64,000 nt of DNA, from positions 24,159,126 through 24,223,125 of the forward strand of contig NC_063261.1 of assembly GCF_019578655.1 (NCBI RefSeq). Reading direction: 5' to 3'. Both the position numbers and the translations under genes were made by a program. The notes beneath the pieces were generated by a model that had not been told where the DNA came from, made no database searches, and saw only the letters and a program-made list of their open reading frames with translations. The number at the start of each line of letters is the position of its first letter. Position 1 is the first letter of the stretch. The DNA is from Ricinus communis. Taxonomy: Eukaryota; Streptophyta; Magnoliopsida; Malpighiales; Euphorbiaceae. This document shows positions 23,663 to 36,242 of this stretch, in pieces.

Positions 23663-25759
23663 AGTGGCCATTGTGGTTTTGCAAAACACTTTCAATACCA
23701 GAAGGCACGCGTCCACATTCCACCGCTCCTTAATCAGGTATTCTTTCTTTGCCCCAGTGCCCATTTACTGTCCTCATCGGACTCCTTCTCTAGCCAAATT
23801 TCCACACGGGTTCTAACATCTAGGTAACTATTGGAGTTGACATTGAAAATTGGATTTATAATTAACTAGGAGATGATCAAATTCTCATAGTAATTGAACT
23901 AATGCGACAGACTCATCATAACATTATATCGGAATTTGACTTCAAAGTTAGGTCGCAAATATATAGCTAGTTTTAGCAAATGTCTAGATGTAAACTAAAT
24001 GTTAGTCTAATTTAATTCTATGTAAACAAATATCTTTAGAACGTCACAAAATAGACTGCTAGTCGTATTTATTATTCTCAAATTGACCTAATTTACCATG
24101 TCAATCTTCAAGAGAAATTTTGTGCCATATTGTTGACTTGAGCTCCTGATGAAGATGGTAACTTGTATAGGCCATGTTCATTCAGTCCTCGAAGAAGTAT
24201 CTCATGTACGTTTTGATCCTTAACGATAAAAATACAGAGGGTGAAACTCAAAATAACAACTACTTCACTAGTGAATTTTCTTAAAAAAAAAAAGGAAATT
24301 ATATATTATTTGAGAAAATTGTAATTTAATATTCAGATAAAGAGGACATGATTTTGAAGAAATAGTAGAATAGTATTCGGAATATTTAGAAGATATGTTA
24401 ATTTGTTTTATATATAAACTTCTCAATTCTTATGTAAAAAAGCCATAGGAAATTAAGAGTTAAATCAATACACAATGAGCAACAATATCATTCACTAGGC
24501 AGATTTTATAATTTGTAAATATAAAAATATAATGACAAAAAGATATAATGGGAAAATGAACGTTGGCATGCTTGAAGTACATGAGTAGCATGATGACTAT
24601 AACACTAAGGTGCCGAAGTTACAATAATTTTTAATAATTTTATGTATTTATTTAAAAATAAATAAATATGGTATCTTAAAATTCATGAAACACTTGAAAG
24701 GAAACCCTAGAGCTCCAAAAGATAGGGCTAATAGGCTACGGTGTATGGCTAAAAATCATGCCAAAAGTCACCAATAGGCTAAGGCACAGACATACGTAAA
24801 TAAAGGAGGTTGTATTATAGGCTAAAGAAATGATCCAATGACAGAGACTTGAGAGGATAATCACTCTCAAGAGTACCGTGTCCAACATCAACTTTCACTG
24901 TTGCTAACAGCCAAGGAGATAATGAAGGAGCAGAATGACATAAGAGATGAAGAGGAACACTACAACTCGACAATCAAGTTAGAATACCAATTAACACAAA
25001 CAATTTTTATTAATTCAATGAAAAAGAGAAGAAAACAAATGTTCCATTAAAGAATAAAATATTACTGTAAAAGCCAATTGCTTCATTAAAAAATAAAATA
25101 TTGCCGCAAAAGCTATAAAAAAATATATTATATTTATTGATAAAAATAGTTTGAAATTGAATTAGTTTATATTAGATAATCATAAGATTTAGATAATAAT
25201 ATGATAAATATAAACCAATTTCACTCAAAACTTATTTTGATATTTTTTATTTTAATCGAATCATTTTTCAATTTATTAGTTTATTACTTTTTACGTGTCA
25301 ATTTATTAGTATAATTTAATACTTTTCTTGTTTCTGATTTGTATATATAAACGATATTTGTAATAATCATTCAATATGCACAATGTTAAAATAAAATAGT
25401 TTAATAATGTAGCATATAGTATGTAATATAATGATGGATTTCCACTTTTGATAATATTTAAAGCAAATTAAATTCGATTGATTTTTTATAAAATAGATAA
25501 TTTAAAATTTAAAAATTTATTCAAATCGAGTAAACATAAAATATATTGATAAAAGAAATACTAACTTATATAATTTTAATAAATATATTAACTAATTTAG
25601 AAATATTTGACAATATAGAAATACAAAATCTCATCTTAAATATTAAATCCACTTTATATAAGAGGAGGGAGAATGATTAAAGTTTTAATTAATAAAAAAA
25701 ATAAAAGGGAAATGATTTCGAACTAATAATTAAGTGGGGTTTATTTAGGGTGGAAAAAG

Positions 25760-25800
<41 letters not shown>

Positions 25801-28800
25801 GGTTTGAGGCCCCACCCCCAAGAAGGGAAGGCGTTTTTGTCTTTGCCTAAAAGGGAAATGTGGGTCCCACTTATTATATTTTTTAACAGCTGTAAATCAC
25901 TGCATACATCATGTCAAAACGAATCGTACGGACCTAGTTGATGGTGTGGGACCGAAAGCTGTGGACCCCAGAAGATAAAAAGGAATTGATTAAAATAATA
26001 TTGGACGGGTGTGATGGGATAGGGCTGTGATGATGACTGATTCTGATAGGGAAGAGAAGAAATCTTTTTTTTTTTTTGAAGAAAAGGAGGGGCCCTTTTT
26101 GTATGGCATAATTAGATAATCTTCTTAGTTTGCCTTTTGTCTCCCTTCAGTTTTCAGTCATATTTCATCGGACGGCTCACGTTTTCCTATAATCTACAGT
26201 TCTATTTCTCTCTCACATATATGACAAAACATAAAATTACTGGAGACATTTTTTCTCCAATTATTTATTTTTTCTCAGATGAAAAAAAGAAAATCATTTT
26301 TAAAAACTGAAAAGCTAAATATATAAAACAAGTAAATTGCATTTGTGATATTAGTTTCACTTAAAAAAAATTAATTTCATTCAAATAATACTAATATATA
26401 ATATATATATATATATGGGGTCTAATTATTAGTATATATTAATAGTGTGGATGTGTAGTTTTTATATTTATTATATATTTAATATAAATAAATATTAACT
26501 GAAAATTAGTTTTCTAGTTAAATTATTTTTAATTACAAAAGAAGATATATTAACTATATCTTTATTATTAATCTGTTAGTTAACTAAATAAAAAGGAAAG
26601 AATTCTAAGATATTGAAAAATCTACTAGAGAAAATTTTATATTTAATATGGTTAAAAACTATAAATATTTTATGCACATTTTTAAGTTATTATATAAAAT
26701 AAAAATTGATGAAAAATCAAAATGTTTGATTAATTGTATCATAAATATAGTTTGATCAATAACTGATTAATTGATGCTAACACTTTAAGTTTAGAGTTAA
26801 CAAATCTATAAATTAATATATTTGTCAGATGATAAGAATATAACAGAAAAATAAATCAGAATTTAGAAAGAAAAGATATAAAATTCTTCAATTGGAATTT
26901 AAAGATTGGGTACCAATCTAACATCACGATTTTAAATTCAAATCTGTTTCACAAAAATGAAATTCAACGAAATTAAGTATGTAAATTGTTTTTTAGTTAA
27001 GTTCGAAAGAAAATGATGGTATCATCTAAAATTAACTAGTAATTAAGTGAAGAAAAAGGGTAAAAATAGACCCTAATAGAGAAATAAATAATTTAGTTAA
27101 AGAAATGAAAGAGTTACTGATTTTGTTTTTGTGAAGCACCACTGAAATAAATAAAGTTGGGGAGCTAATTAAGCCCAATGATTAACTTTGAGTTTGTTCA
27201 CAATACGGTCCAAATTGAGTTTTATTTTTGGGAAACATTCATAGCCCAAACTCAATTAAGTTTAGGATCTCCTAAATCCTAATCAAGTAAATGGAAATTT
27301 TTATCCTTAATCAATTATATAAATTAATTTAGTTTTCGTAAATAGTACTATTTAGTTGACATTTTTATATTTAAGAGATTGTATTTCTTTTCGTGATAAA
27401 GAAATATCATGTGATTTAATTTTCTTACATATTTAATATCTTACAAACTAATGACTTTAGATTTCTATAATTTAATAATAGTATAATACTCATTGTTAAT
27501 AACAAAATCACTTATTAAGTGATTTAGTAAATAACCAATTACATCGAATTTATGTTAAATAAAATTAAAATATATATTTTTAATTTTACTAGAAATAAAA
27601 TAAAATAACTTTTAAAATAAAATTAAAATATTTTTAGAAATATTATAATAGTTTATTTGATAGTAAATTACTTATAAAATAATTTTATTATTAAAAATAA
27701 ATATTATATTAATATTAAATTATAAAAATTTAAAAATATTAATTTATAAGATAGTAAAAACATAAGAAAAACAAATCATATTGTGATGAAAAAAACCACA
27801 GTCTAAGTACAAAAGCGCCCACAACATATATTTATTTATATTTTTTCTAAAAATTAATTAGACCAAATACTCCACTACTTCAGTAATGATAATACTTAAA
27901 ACTAGAGTATGCATAATATTATGTGTACATTAATTCTTACTAAAATCTCAAATTCAATGGAAATATTTCCAAAGTATAAACATGTCACATCATAAAACAA
28001 TATTACATTTTCTTCCTGGAATTTAAAAAAAAAAAAAAGAATAAGGTGCAAGGGAAATATTTTCAAAGTATAAACATGTCAAATAAAATGCTTACACTAT
28101 TCTAACAATGGGAATTTTATGTCAGAAAAATCAGTAAACAGTGGTTCTACAATTGACATCAATTTTAGTCCTCTTGACCCTGCGAGAGAAGGCTAGGAAA
28201 ACCTAACTCAAATAAGAATCAATAAAATATTATAAATCAAACCAATAATATCAATTATTTTTTGTTGGTTTTGCATTAGAAATATTTTTAATAGTTCTTA
28301 GAATCTTAGAACTTTTTAATTTATTATTTTTATTAGACTTCTAAGATATTTTTTTCTATCGAATTTCATCTCTAAATTACTTTTTATTCGAGTTAGAACA
28401 AAACTATAATTAAATGAATAGATGCTATTAAAATTTTAAAAAGTCAAACAAGTCACGCATATTTTTAAATATTTTTAGTAATGCCTCAACTCATATTTTA
28501 ATTTGAACCCATAAAAGATTAAACTTTAAAAATTTGAGCTACTAATTTTAACCTAAATTTTAGCATTTACAAAATATAAATCACAATATGAAGGTTTATA
28601 TGATCAATTATTATTACTATTTAAAAAAAATTAAATATACATCATTTTATTCAATAATTTGATATAATATATAGTAGGTAATTAGAATTAGTTAAAGAAG
28701 AATTTCTTTTCCTACTATACATAAAAGTAAGAAAACCATGAAATATAGAATAATAATTTTCCTGTCCCAATTGCCATTAATGAAGGGACATATTGTTTTT

Positions 28801-29576
28801 TAATTGGAATTGAGGAAAACAAAAAAAAACTTGAATAAGGTCTTTTTCAGGGGACAAATGTGGTGGTTGGCTGCAAAACCATTCCTAAGATAAGATGATA
28901 AGATTGAAGGTTCCATGATTCCATCCTCCCTTATCCACCAAAAGGAAAATAATATTAATAATCCTTTTATAAATATCTGAAAAAATAAGATTCATTATTT
29001 TTAGTATGTGATTTTTTTTGGGTTGTATATTAGAGATATCTTTTTTTATTTAATTCAGTAATTTGACCCCAAATTGCTTTAAAAAATTAACTTAAAATTG
29101 AAGACACCATATATATAGTTGAAAATAGATTAAAAAAAATTTAATTTAAGTTTAAATAAATTGAAAGTCTAATAAAATATCCAAAAAAAGGGGGAAAAAT
29201 AGTCAAGACAGTTTAAAAGCTATAGAAATGAAACTCAGAAATTCTTGTAAAATGTAACCTAAAATGAAATTTAGAGATAAGCTTATGTGAAAGTTAAATT
29301 TGGTTGAAATTTCCCTCAAGAAAACAAAACTTGAAAGTAAAAAAATAAATATATTCAAAAAATCAATTGTAAAGTTGTTTTATTGTTTTCATTCATAAAT
29401 GATCAAGTAGAGTACTATAATAATTATTTTCATGGATGTATTTGTCTCTCAAATTCAATGGTGTATGTGATTTTATTAATTATTTGTAAGTATTTTCTTA
29501 GAGAGTAGTTTATATGTTTATATTTTAGATAAATTCTAGACGACTTGTACAATTTGTTCCAGAGAAGAAACAAATT
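23663..29576. other. Long AT-rich intergenic region, no gene recognised
   Basis: Nearly 6 kb without a supportable gene. Landmarks are a (GA)n run at 25769-25793, a small less AT-rich patch at 25790-26000, TA runs near 26400, and poly-A/T tracts. Remaining open frames are short and low-complexity. Confidence 0.6.
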
Positions 29577-29650
29577 GACCGCATAGCGCAGTGGATTAGC
29601 GCGTTTGACTTCGGATCAAAAGGTCGTGGGTTCGACTCCCACTGTGGTCG
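29577..29650 (+). tRNA. trnR-UCG: tRNA-Arg (anticodon TCG), copy 1
   Basis: A 74-nt cloverleaf without encoded CCA. Acceptor GACCGCA pairs with TGTGGTC, discriminator G; D arm GCGC/GCGC; anticodon stem TTTGA/TCAAA around loop CTTCGGA, anticodon TCG, decoding CGA; T arm GTGGG/CCCAC with loop TTCGACT. The internal pol III A box (TAGCGCAGTGG) and B box (GGTTCGACTCC) match consensus. A TTTT terminator follows at 29656 and a CAA motif precedes the gene. Confidence 0.97.
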
Positions 29651-32392
29651 ACCAAATTTTACGTCATTGTTTTGATGTTATTTAATTTCTATTAATTCAT
29701 TTTTATTTACTTATTCAAGCAATGAAGATTTTCTTTTTTTTTTATCCTCTAGAATTCTTCTGATTTGTTTACTCTATAATTATAAATTCTTTAGATTTCT
29801 TTCTTTAGTTTCTCTTTTTTTTTTTTTCATTATTTTTGTTGATTTTTAAAATATTCTCCTTATATAAATACTAATATCTTTTATGTATATATTACTTCGT
29901 TCATGCATGTATTTTTCCCTTACGAATGAAACATATTTGGTGTATTTGAAATTGTTATTGGTGTTGAAAAAGTAAATTTAGAAATCTTTTAATTTAATGT
30001 GTGATATTTTAAATTTTTGATATCTTACCTTTTTTTTTAGGAATAAGTAAAAAAATATATTGTGGTTTCAATATTCTAAAGTTTTTAATATGTGGTTCTT
30101 TTAAGATAAAAGAGGTATGTAAATAAAAATTATGACAAAAAAAAGTATTTCATAATTAAAAAGTATTGATTGATAAATATTTGACAACTTTTTACTCCAA
30201 TCAGCCATCAATATTGTATCCTTAAAGTTCATTATACATAATACCAAATTATAATGCAAAACTCATTTAAAGTTCATCTAAGATTCTAAATTCTAGAATT
30301 AAATGAAGTAACAACATCTTTTTCAAATCCAATGACTCTATGCTAAATTTCATGATTTCTTTTGAAAGTTCTTTCAACTCCAATTTTACATTTATAAAAT
30401 AAAACAAAAGGAGTAATAAATAAAAAGCCAACAGGCTATCATCCAAAAACTAACTACATACTTCATATTCAAATAAGAACTTAATAAAATAAAAATTAGC
30501 CTAAAATTGTAAAACTCAAATTCTAGAAAATTATAGGCTTTCATTTTACCAAAAAAATAGCAAATGTTAGCTATTATCAGAACTTAATTCAAACAATAGG
30601 CTTCCATTTTTCCAAAACATTCAGCCTCTACCAAATTATAAAAATTCAAGTAGATCAAACAAACACTAAAGTTCCATTTCCAATTTTAGTTGATAAAAGA
30701 ACTTTTTAAAAATAAAATATGTTATTTAGCTAAAACACTATAGAAGTATATTAAAACTACAACAATACCTAACAACGATGGCGGCAAGGACAACAACAAC
30801 AAGGACGATGGCAGCAAGAGCGTCGATAGCAGCAGCAAGGGCAACAACAGCAGCAGCGGCAGCGTGAGGCGGCATGGAAGACAACAACGGCAGTGTGGAA
30901 GACATCAGCGGCAGCGTGGATGACAGCAATAACGATGTGAAGAAGATGATTTGTAAGGGTGGGTGGTGGAGGCTTTGAGAGGATTGATGTGAGTTAGAGA
31001 TGAGAAGAAGAGAATAGAATAAAGGTTTAGTTTGTCATAGGTTTTGTTTAGTTTGATACATTAAAATTATATAGTTTTTTTAAAATTACGTAGTTTTATT
31101 TTTATTTGTATATATAGTTATTTTTATTTATTTAAATAAATAAAAAAATTTACGGGTTATAAATGGGTGAGTCGGGTTAACACAACTCAGCACGACACGA
31201 AAAATTAAATGGGTTATAACGGGTTCGCGAGTCAACCCGTTACACAACTTGTTTCAAGCCATAACATAAGCAAATCAATCCATTTACTGACTCGGACTTG
31301 TTAAAGTTCAACTTTAACCTGTATTTTTTTCGTGTTTAACAAATCAGGTTCGCATGTCATGACCCATTTTAGCACCCTTACGCAAACCCGATTATGTTAA
31401 TTTTATTACATCTTATTTGGTTTTTAGATTTTATTAAATTTATTCTTGGTTGTATTAATACATTAAATATTTAATGTTTGATACTTAGATTTGATTAGTT
31501 TATATTTATTTTTTTTCATTAATTTTTATTAATATATTTTAGAATATAATTATTATAAACAGTTTCTATAAACAATTGTTCATTTAATTATCCAAATGTT
31601 TATATAAGCAGATATTTAACGGGAATGATACATGCTATTCATTATAATATCTATAAAATATATTTAATTTAAATAAATTTTAATCAAGTACTAATATATA
31701 TATATATTCAAATTTAAAATAAATTCAGATAATAAAGATAATTTTTTAAATGAATTTGAATCGAGTTCGATTACATATCTCTTAATCAGATTTAGATTTA
31801 AATATCTTTCAATGAACGGATATTCTGCCGTATGCCATTGCTCAGTGGGTACGATGGAGGACTAGGAAAAGGAGTGAAGTCTATGAAAATTGCATAAATG
31901 ACAAAGCCATCAAAAGTACATACTGATTTTTGACCGTTCACTTTGTGCTAATGGCTTAATTCTTTGCCTTTTTATTTTTAATGTATGAAAGAGCATATTC
32001 TGAAATAGCTTTTCTTAAGACATAGAGAAAATGAGATTTGGATTTAGATTTTTTTAAGAATTTTGCAAAATATAGAACGGGAATAATTAGAATTTGAGTG
32101 GGCCACATAATAGAATTTCTCAATAACATTTTATATTTAATATTCACCTTTTGTATAAATTAAGAAAAAAATTAATTCTGCTCAAGAAAAACAAAAACAA
32201 AAACAAAGAAACAACAATTATTATTATTATTATTATGTTTAGTTTATAATCTAGAGCGTGTCTTATACGCACACTAACCAGCTGATCTTTGGGGGAAATT
32301 AATTCTTTTTGTCCAAATTTTGCTGTCTAAGAATTAAGTCGCGCATTACAGATGTATATGGATGATTATCAATCATCACCATCACTCCAACA
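29651..32392. other. Intergenic region between the two tRNA genes
   Basis: Mostly AT-rich. A trinucleotide-like, less AT-rich stretch (30770-30960, rich in CAA/CAG/GGC words) yields only low-complexity frames. The stretch 31150-31390 (for example GGGTTATAAATGGGTGAGTC and CATGACCCATTTTAGCACCC) has the wording of hAT-type plant transposon ends, but I could not pair two termini. An (ATT)n run lies near 32217-32236. Confidence 0.5.
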
Positions 32393-32466
32393 GACCGCAT
32401 AGCGCAGTGGATTAGCGCGTTTGACTTCGGATCAAAAGGTCGTGGGTTCGACTCCCACTGTGGTCG
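32393..32466 (+). tRNA. trnR-UCG: tRNA-Arg (anticodon TCG), copy 2
   Basis: Base-for-base identical to the gene at 29577 over all 74 nt, in the same orientation, 2.8 kb downstream. The flanks are unrelated (CCAACA upstream, AGTGTTTTTATA downstream, which supplies its own pol III terminator). All cloverleaf pairs and A/B boxes are intact, so both copies could be expressed. Confidence 0.97.
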
Positions 32467-33049
32467 AGTGTTTTTATATTACTCATGGCTTTTCACTTTC
32501 AAATTTTTATCTATTTTTCATATAAACATATATATTATATAGTAATTTACATTACGTGTATAATAAATGAATGACTAACATTGATTATAAGCTATATAAT
32601 ATAAGGTAACTATCCTTTATTTTTACCATAAAATGATAAAATTCTAATATTAGCAGATAATAAATGGTGAGACTAAAATTTAAAATTTCAATTCTCATAA
32701 TTGATAGTAACAATTAACGGAGCAACTCTCAGAGCCATGTATACATTCTCAATATTTTTTTATCTCTCAAAAGTACAATTTTTTTTTTATCTTAAATACC
32801 TGTATTTGTTGTTTTAGCTGAATTTCTCGAGCTGCCATAACGTGTGATGTACATTCTAAGGCATTTTACTCGAAACTGAAAAAAATATATTTATACGTAT
32901 ATGGTAAGTTTTATAATTATATTCATATAGTATATCTTCATATACTTAATGTTTTAGAATATTTATTTGATTAGGTGAGATTTTAATAAATAGTTTTATA
33001 TTTCTAATAAACTCTCAAATAAACATTTATTAGATTTTAAATATCTCAT

Positions 33050-33490
33050 ATTTTATGTCACTCAAATTACTTTTTATCATATATAATTAGTTGGGAGAAA
33101 TGAATTAAACATTTGAGTTGTAAAATAAAAAGTACTAGATGTATGTCTTGTAACACTTGCAATTAGTAATTTTGTTGAATAATATTTCAAACAAAATATA
33201 TTTATTTAAATTAAATATAAAATTGTTTTTAGAACTGCTAATTAGTTAGGAACTTCAGAAGCTCTTTCTCAGTTTTACTTTCTTTTCAATTTACTAGATG
33301 AATGGCAAGACGAAAATGTTGGACTTCAAGTTTCTCTTATTGTGACTATCAATCTCCTTGTCTTTGATCATGGCTAGTGTGTTAGCAGGTGAAAGGAACT
33401 TGCCTAGTGTCCCTCTCTAAAGTTTCTAGCTTTACCATTTTATGATCCTTTTCCCCTGAATCTGAGAAAGGATTAGAAGTGTTAAGCAGA
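33050..33490. repeat. Diverged direct repeat, unit 1
   Basis: Collinear with 34430-35180: both contain GGGAGAAATGAAT(T/A)AAACATT, then AATTAGTAATTTTG, TTTCAAACAAAATAT, later GTCTTTGATCA, CTAGCTTT and CCCCTGAATCTGA, in the same order. No coding sequence was recognised in either unit. Confidence 0.75.
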
Positions 33491-34429
33491 ATAAAACAAC
33501 AAAGTAACCATAAGAATCACCCGAAAGGAAACTTCATTTGCCGTATCGTAGGCCTGATTTGCGGCACAAGGAAGCCAATGCTTAATAAGCTAAACATTTT
33601 TCGTACAGTTTTTTGTTTCAGTAAAATATTAACAGTTTTCATAATAAATCTACTTATATAATTGAATTAGCACAATGTGTTTTACGTAAGAGAAACCGTT
33701 GCTACTCATATCTATACCAGGGTTGCACCTATGCTGATTTTGGAATCCACACTGTCCAGAGTTAGTAATTGGTCGGTAGTCCATTCCGAAGTTGTCCCTT
33801 TCTCCGTCTTCATCGAAAACACTTTCAGAGTATAACTGCTTCTTCTGGACTGCAATCCTATTCTAATCTTCTTGGAAGCTTAATATATGCAAGGTTGCAC
33901 AGCTGAATAAGATTATGTGGCAAGGAAACTCAAAGATCAAGATATTGTAAAAACTAAAATATCTAATTGATTGTTGTTAAGTATAGAGTAGTTACTCATA
34001 AACAAATTTTGTTACTTACCAATACATTTTAAAGCATTGAATATCTAATTAAAAACTAAATATACTTAATAATATCTAATTTACCTATTTAAAAATTATT
34101 AGTTTACTAAAATTAAGAAAATGTTCTAAGATTTTTTAAAAAAATTAAAAAAAAAAAAAGATTAGATATGAACATCATGAGCTCAATTCCTTCTTCTCCT
34201 TCTTCTATAACCCGAGCTCGGAAAAGGAAGAGATAAGATTACAAACTTTGCATATATATATATATATATATATATAGTTTCTGAATGAAGTTCTCACCTT
34301 GATATGATGAACTATTTGTCAATTCAAATAGTTGTTATAATTATTATAGTTAGTTTACTCCAATATTCCATATCTTTGTAAAATTATATAGATTAATATT
34401 AAATATATTTGAGTAAAGTATCAAATTAT
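33491..34429. other. Spacer between the direct repeat units
   Basis: AT-rich. The minus strand of about 33870-33660 holds a 50-70 codon open piece with balanced composition (KKQLYSESVFDEDGERDNFG), possibly a stray exon or gene fragment of unknown family. A (TA)n run lies at 34254-34277. Confidence 0.4.
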
Positions 34430-35180
34430 TGAATAAGTTGATCACTCAAATCTCTTTTGTCATATATAAATAGTAGGGAGAAATGAATAAAACATTCACA
34501 TATATGATTGGGTTGCAAAATGAAAAGTATGTGATTTTTATTGTTGATAATTAGTTGTTCCAAAGACTAGCTTAGCTTTATTGCACTTGTCACATTTGTA
34601 ATTAGTAATTTTGATTAATTGTTTTCAAACAAAATATGTTATGTAAATTAAATATTATATTGTTTCTGAAATTGTCGAAATGAAATCAAGTTTCTAGATC
34701 TTAAAGTAGGTCAATACTATTCATAAAATTTTAAGAATATAACTATTATATCCTTAAAGCTAACTCTTTTTTTAACTCATGATAACAGTATTAATTATAT
34801 AAAAATGAAGAAAAAATAAATTTTATAATTTATATCAATTAAAAATCAGAGCTAATACATTCTCACATGCAAAAGACACGAGTTAAAAACGCCTAAAATT
34901 AATAGGATATTATGCCATTACACAGTGAAACTGTCGAAATTAACTTTAAGGATGTAATTATTATATTTTTAAGTTTTAGGGATGTAATTAGCTACTATGA
35001 AGTTTAAAGATTTAACTGTGTCGGCCAAAAGTTTAGAGATTTATCTGTACCTTTTGCCTTCTTTTTTTTCTTTTTCTTCAACTGGGTTGTCTTTGATCAG
35101 GTCAAAGGAACATGTTTACTCTCCCTCTCTTTTAAGTTTCTAGCTTTTATAATCCTTTCCCCTGAATCTGAAAATGGAAC
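34430..35180. repeat. Diverged direct repeat, unit 2
   Basis: The second copy of the 33050-33490 segment, expanded by about 300 bp (34680-35080) of sequence missing from unit 1. The matching blocks resume at TTGTCTTTGATCA (35087) and end at CCCCTGAATCTGA (35159-35171), right before the GC-rich hairpin. Confidence 0.75.
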
Positions 35181-35181
35181 A

Positions 35182-35217
35182 TGCCGCCATGGGAGACTAA
35201 GCTCTTCCATGGCGGCA
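35182..35217. repeat. GC-rich perfect inverted repeat (hairpin)
   Basis: TGCCGCCATGG (35182-35192) and CCATGGCGGCA (35207-35217) are perfect 11-bp complements around a 14-nt spacer whose GAG and CTC can pair further. It is the only GC-rich palindrome in a strongly AT-rich region. Function unknown. Confidence 0.9.
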
Positions 35218-36242
35218 CATTTTTCTCCTTTCTGTGTCGACCGTCATTTGTTTTTCTTGGTAATTAGAGTTTGTTGTTTACTGTTTCCTTAGCAGAAAAA
35301 TGGGCACTTTGTGGCCTACTGGGTATAATTGAAGAGTTTTACGGTTACTTTGTTCTTTACAAAGTAAATTTTACTTTGTTAATAACCATCATTAGATAAC
35401 AAAATGCAATCTCATCATGAGTGAAAGAAGACTAAAAATTGAGTGCACCAATTGCATAAAAAAAATTTGAGTGAGAAAGAAGGCTAGACCCTGCCAACAA
35501 AATTGTGAAGCAAAATGATACATTATAATTGTTTGACTTTCATTTTTATTAAACTTGCTTTTAGTTTTATGTTTTTTAATTCATTCTTAATGAATAAAAT
35601 GCATCCTTTGCCTTATGATCTAGTCATTTGAATGTAAACAAAGCAAAAATCAACAAATAATAAAGTATAACATTTGCATGTAATTCTTCTTGTAATTTCA
35701 TGTCCATGAAAACGAAATTGATAAGAATTCATCAGTCCAGTTCCTTCAAAGATTGCAGGATCAGTAAATAGGTTCTCTCATTTGTTCATCCTCTTTATGC
35801 AACAATAAGATTCAGAAAGGATCGAGCAAAAATACTATTAATACTGTGGGATATGGTCAAAGGGAACAACAAAGAAATAGAGAAACAAAAAATTATCAGA
35901 TATAATATTAGGACTGAATTAGAGATTATATATGTTGATACATGCTACTTCCAATTTGCAATTAACAACTGAATACATCGTCGAAAGCCAAACAAATTTT
36001 ATCGATTTAAGCTCATACGAGCTACATGGATGATTCCTACATTCAAAAGCTCCAGCATACATAGGCTTAATGGAGTTTCTGCTAAGAATTTACTTTCCAT
36101 TTCTTTTCTGTTGGTGACCCTAGCAGGAATGAAGTGAAAGTAAGCATCTCCTCATTGAGACTAAAACCGAAAGTATAACAGCACTTGTAAATAAAATTAT
36201 CATAACAACATTCTCCTAAACAGACTTTTCCAAATCCTACCT
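35218..36242. other. 3' flank of the RRM gene; intergenic
   Basis: No coding sequence. The part nearest 36242 presumably carries the 3' UTR of the minus-strand RRM gene. Confidence 0.55.

Noticed and set aside
25750..25941. A frame rich in Glu-Arg repeats
   Set aside because: It is the (GA)n microsatellite read as codons.
30738..30929. An Ala/Val-rich minus-strand frame
   Set aside because: It comes from CAA/CAG-type low-complexity DNA, with no start context or similarity.
31150..31390. hAT-like transposon terminus
   Set aside because: The wording (ATGGGTC, TAGCACCC) is typical, but no matching opposite end or 8-bp duplication was found, so no element was called.
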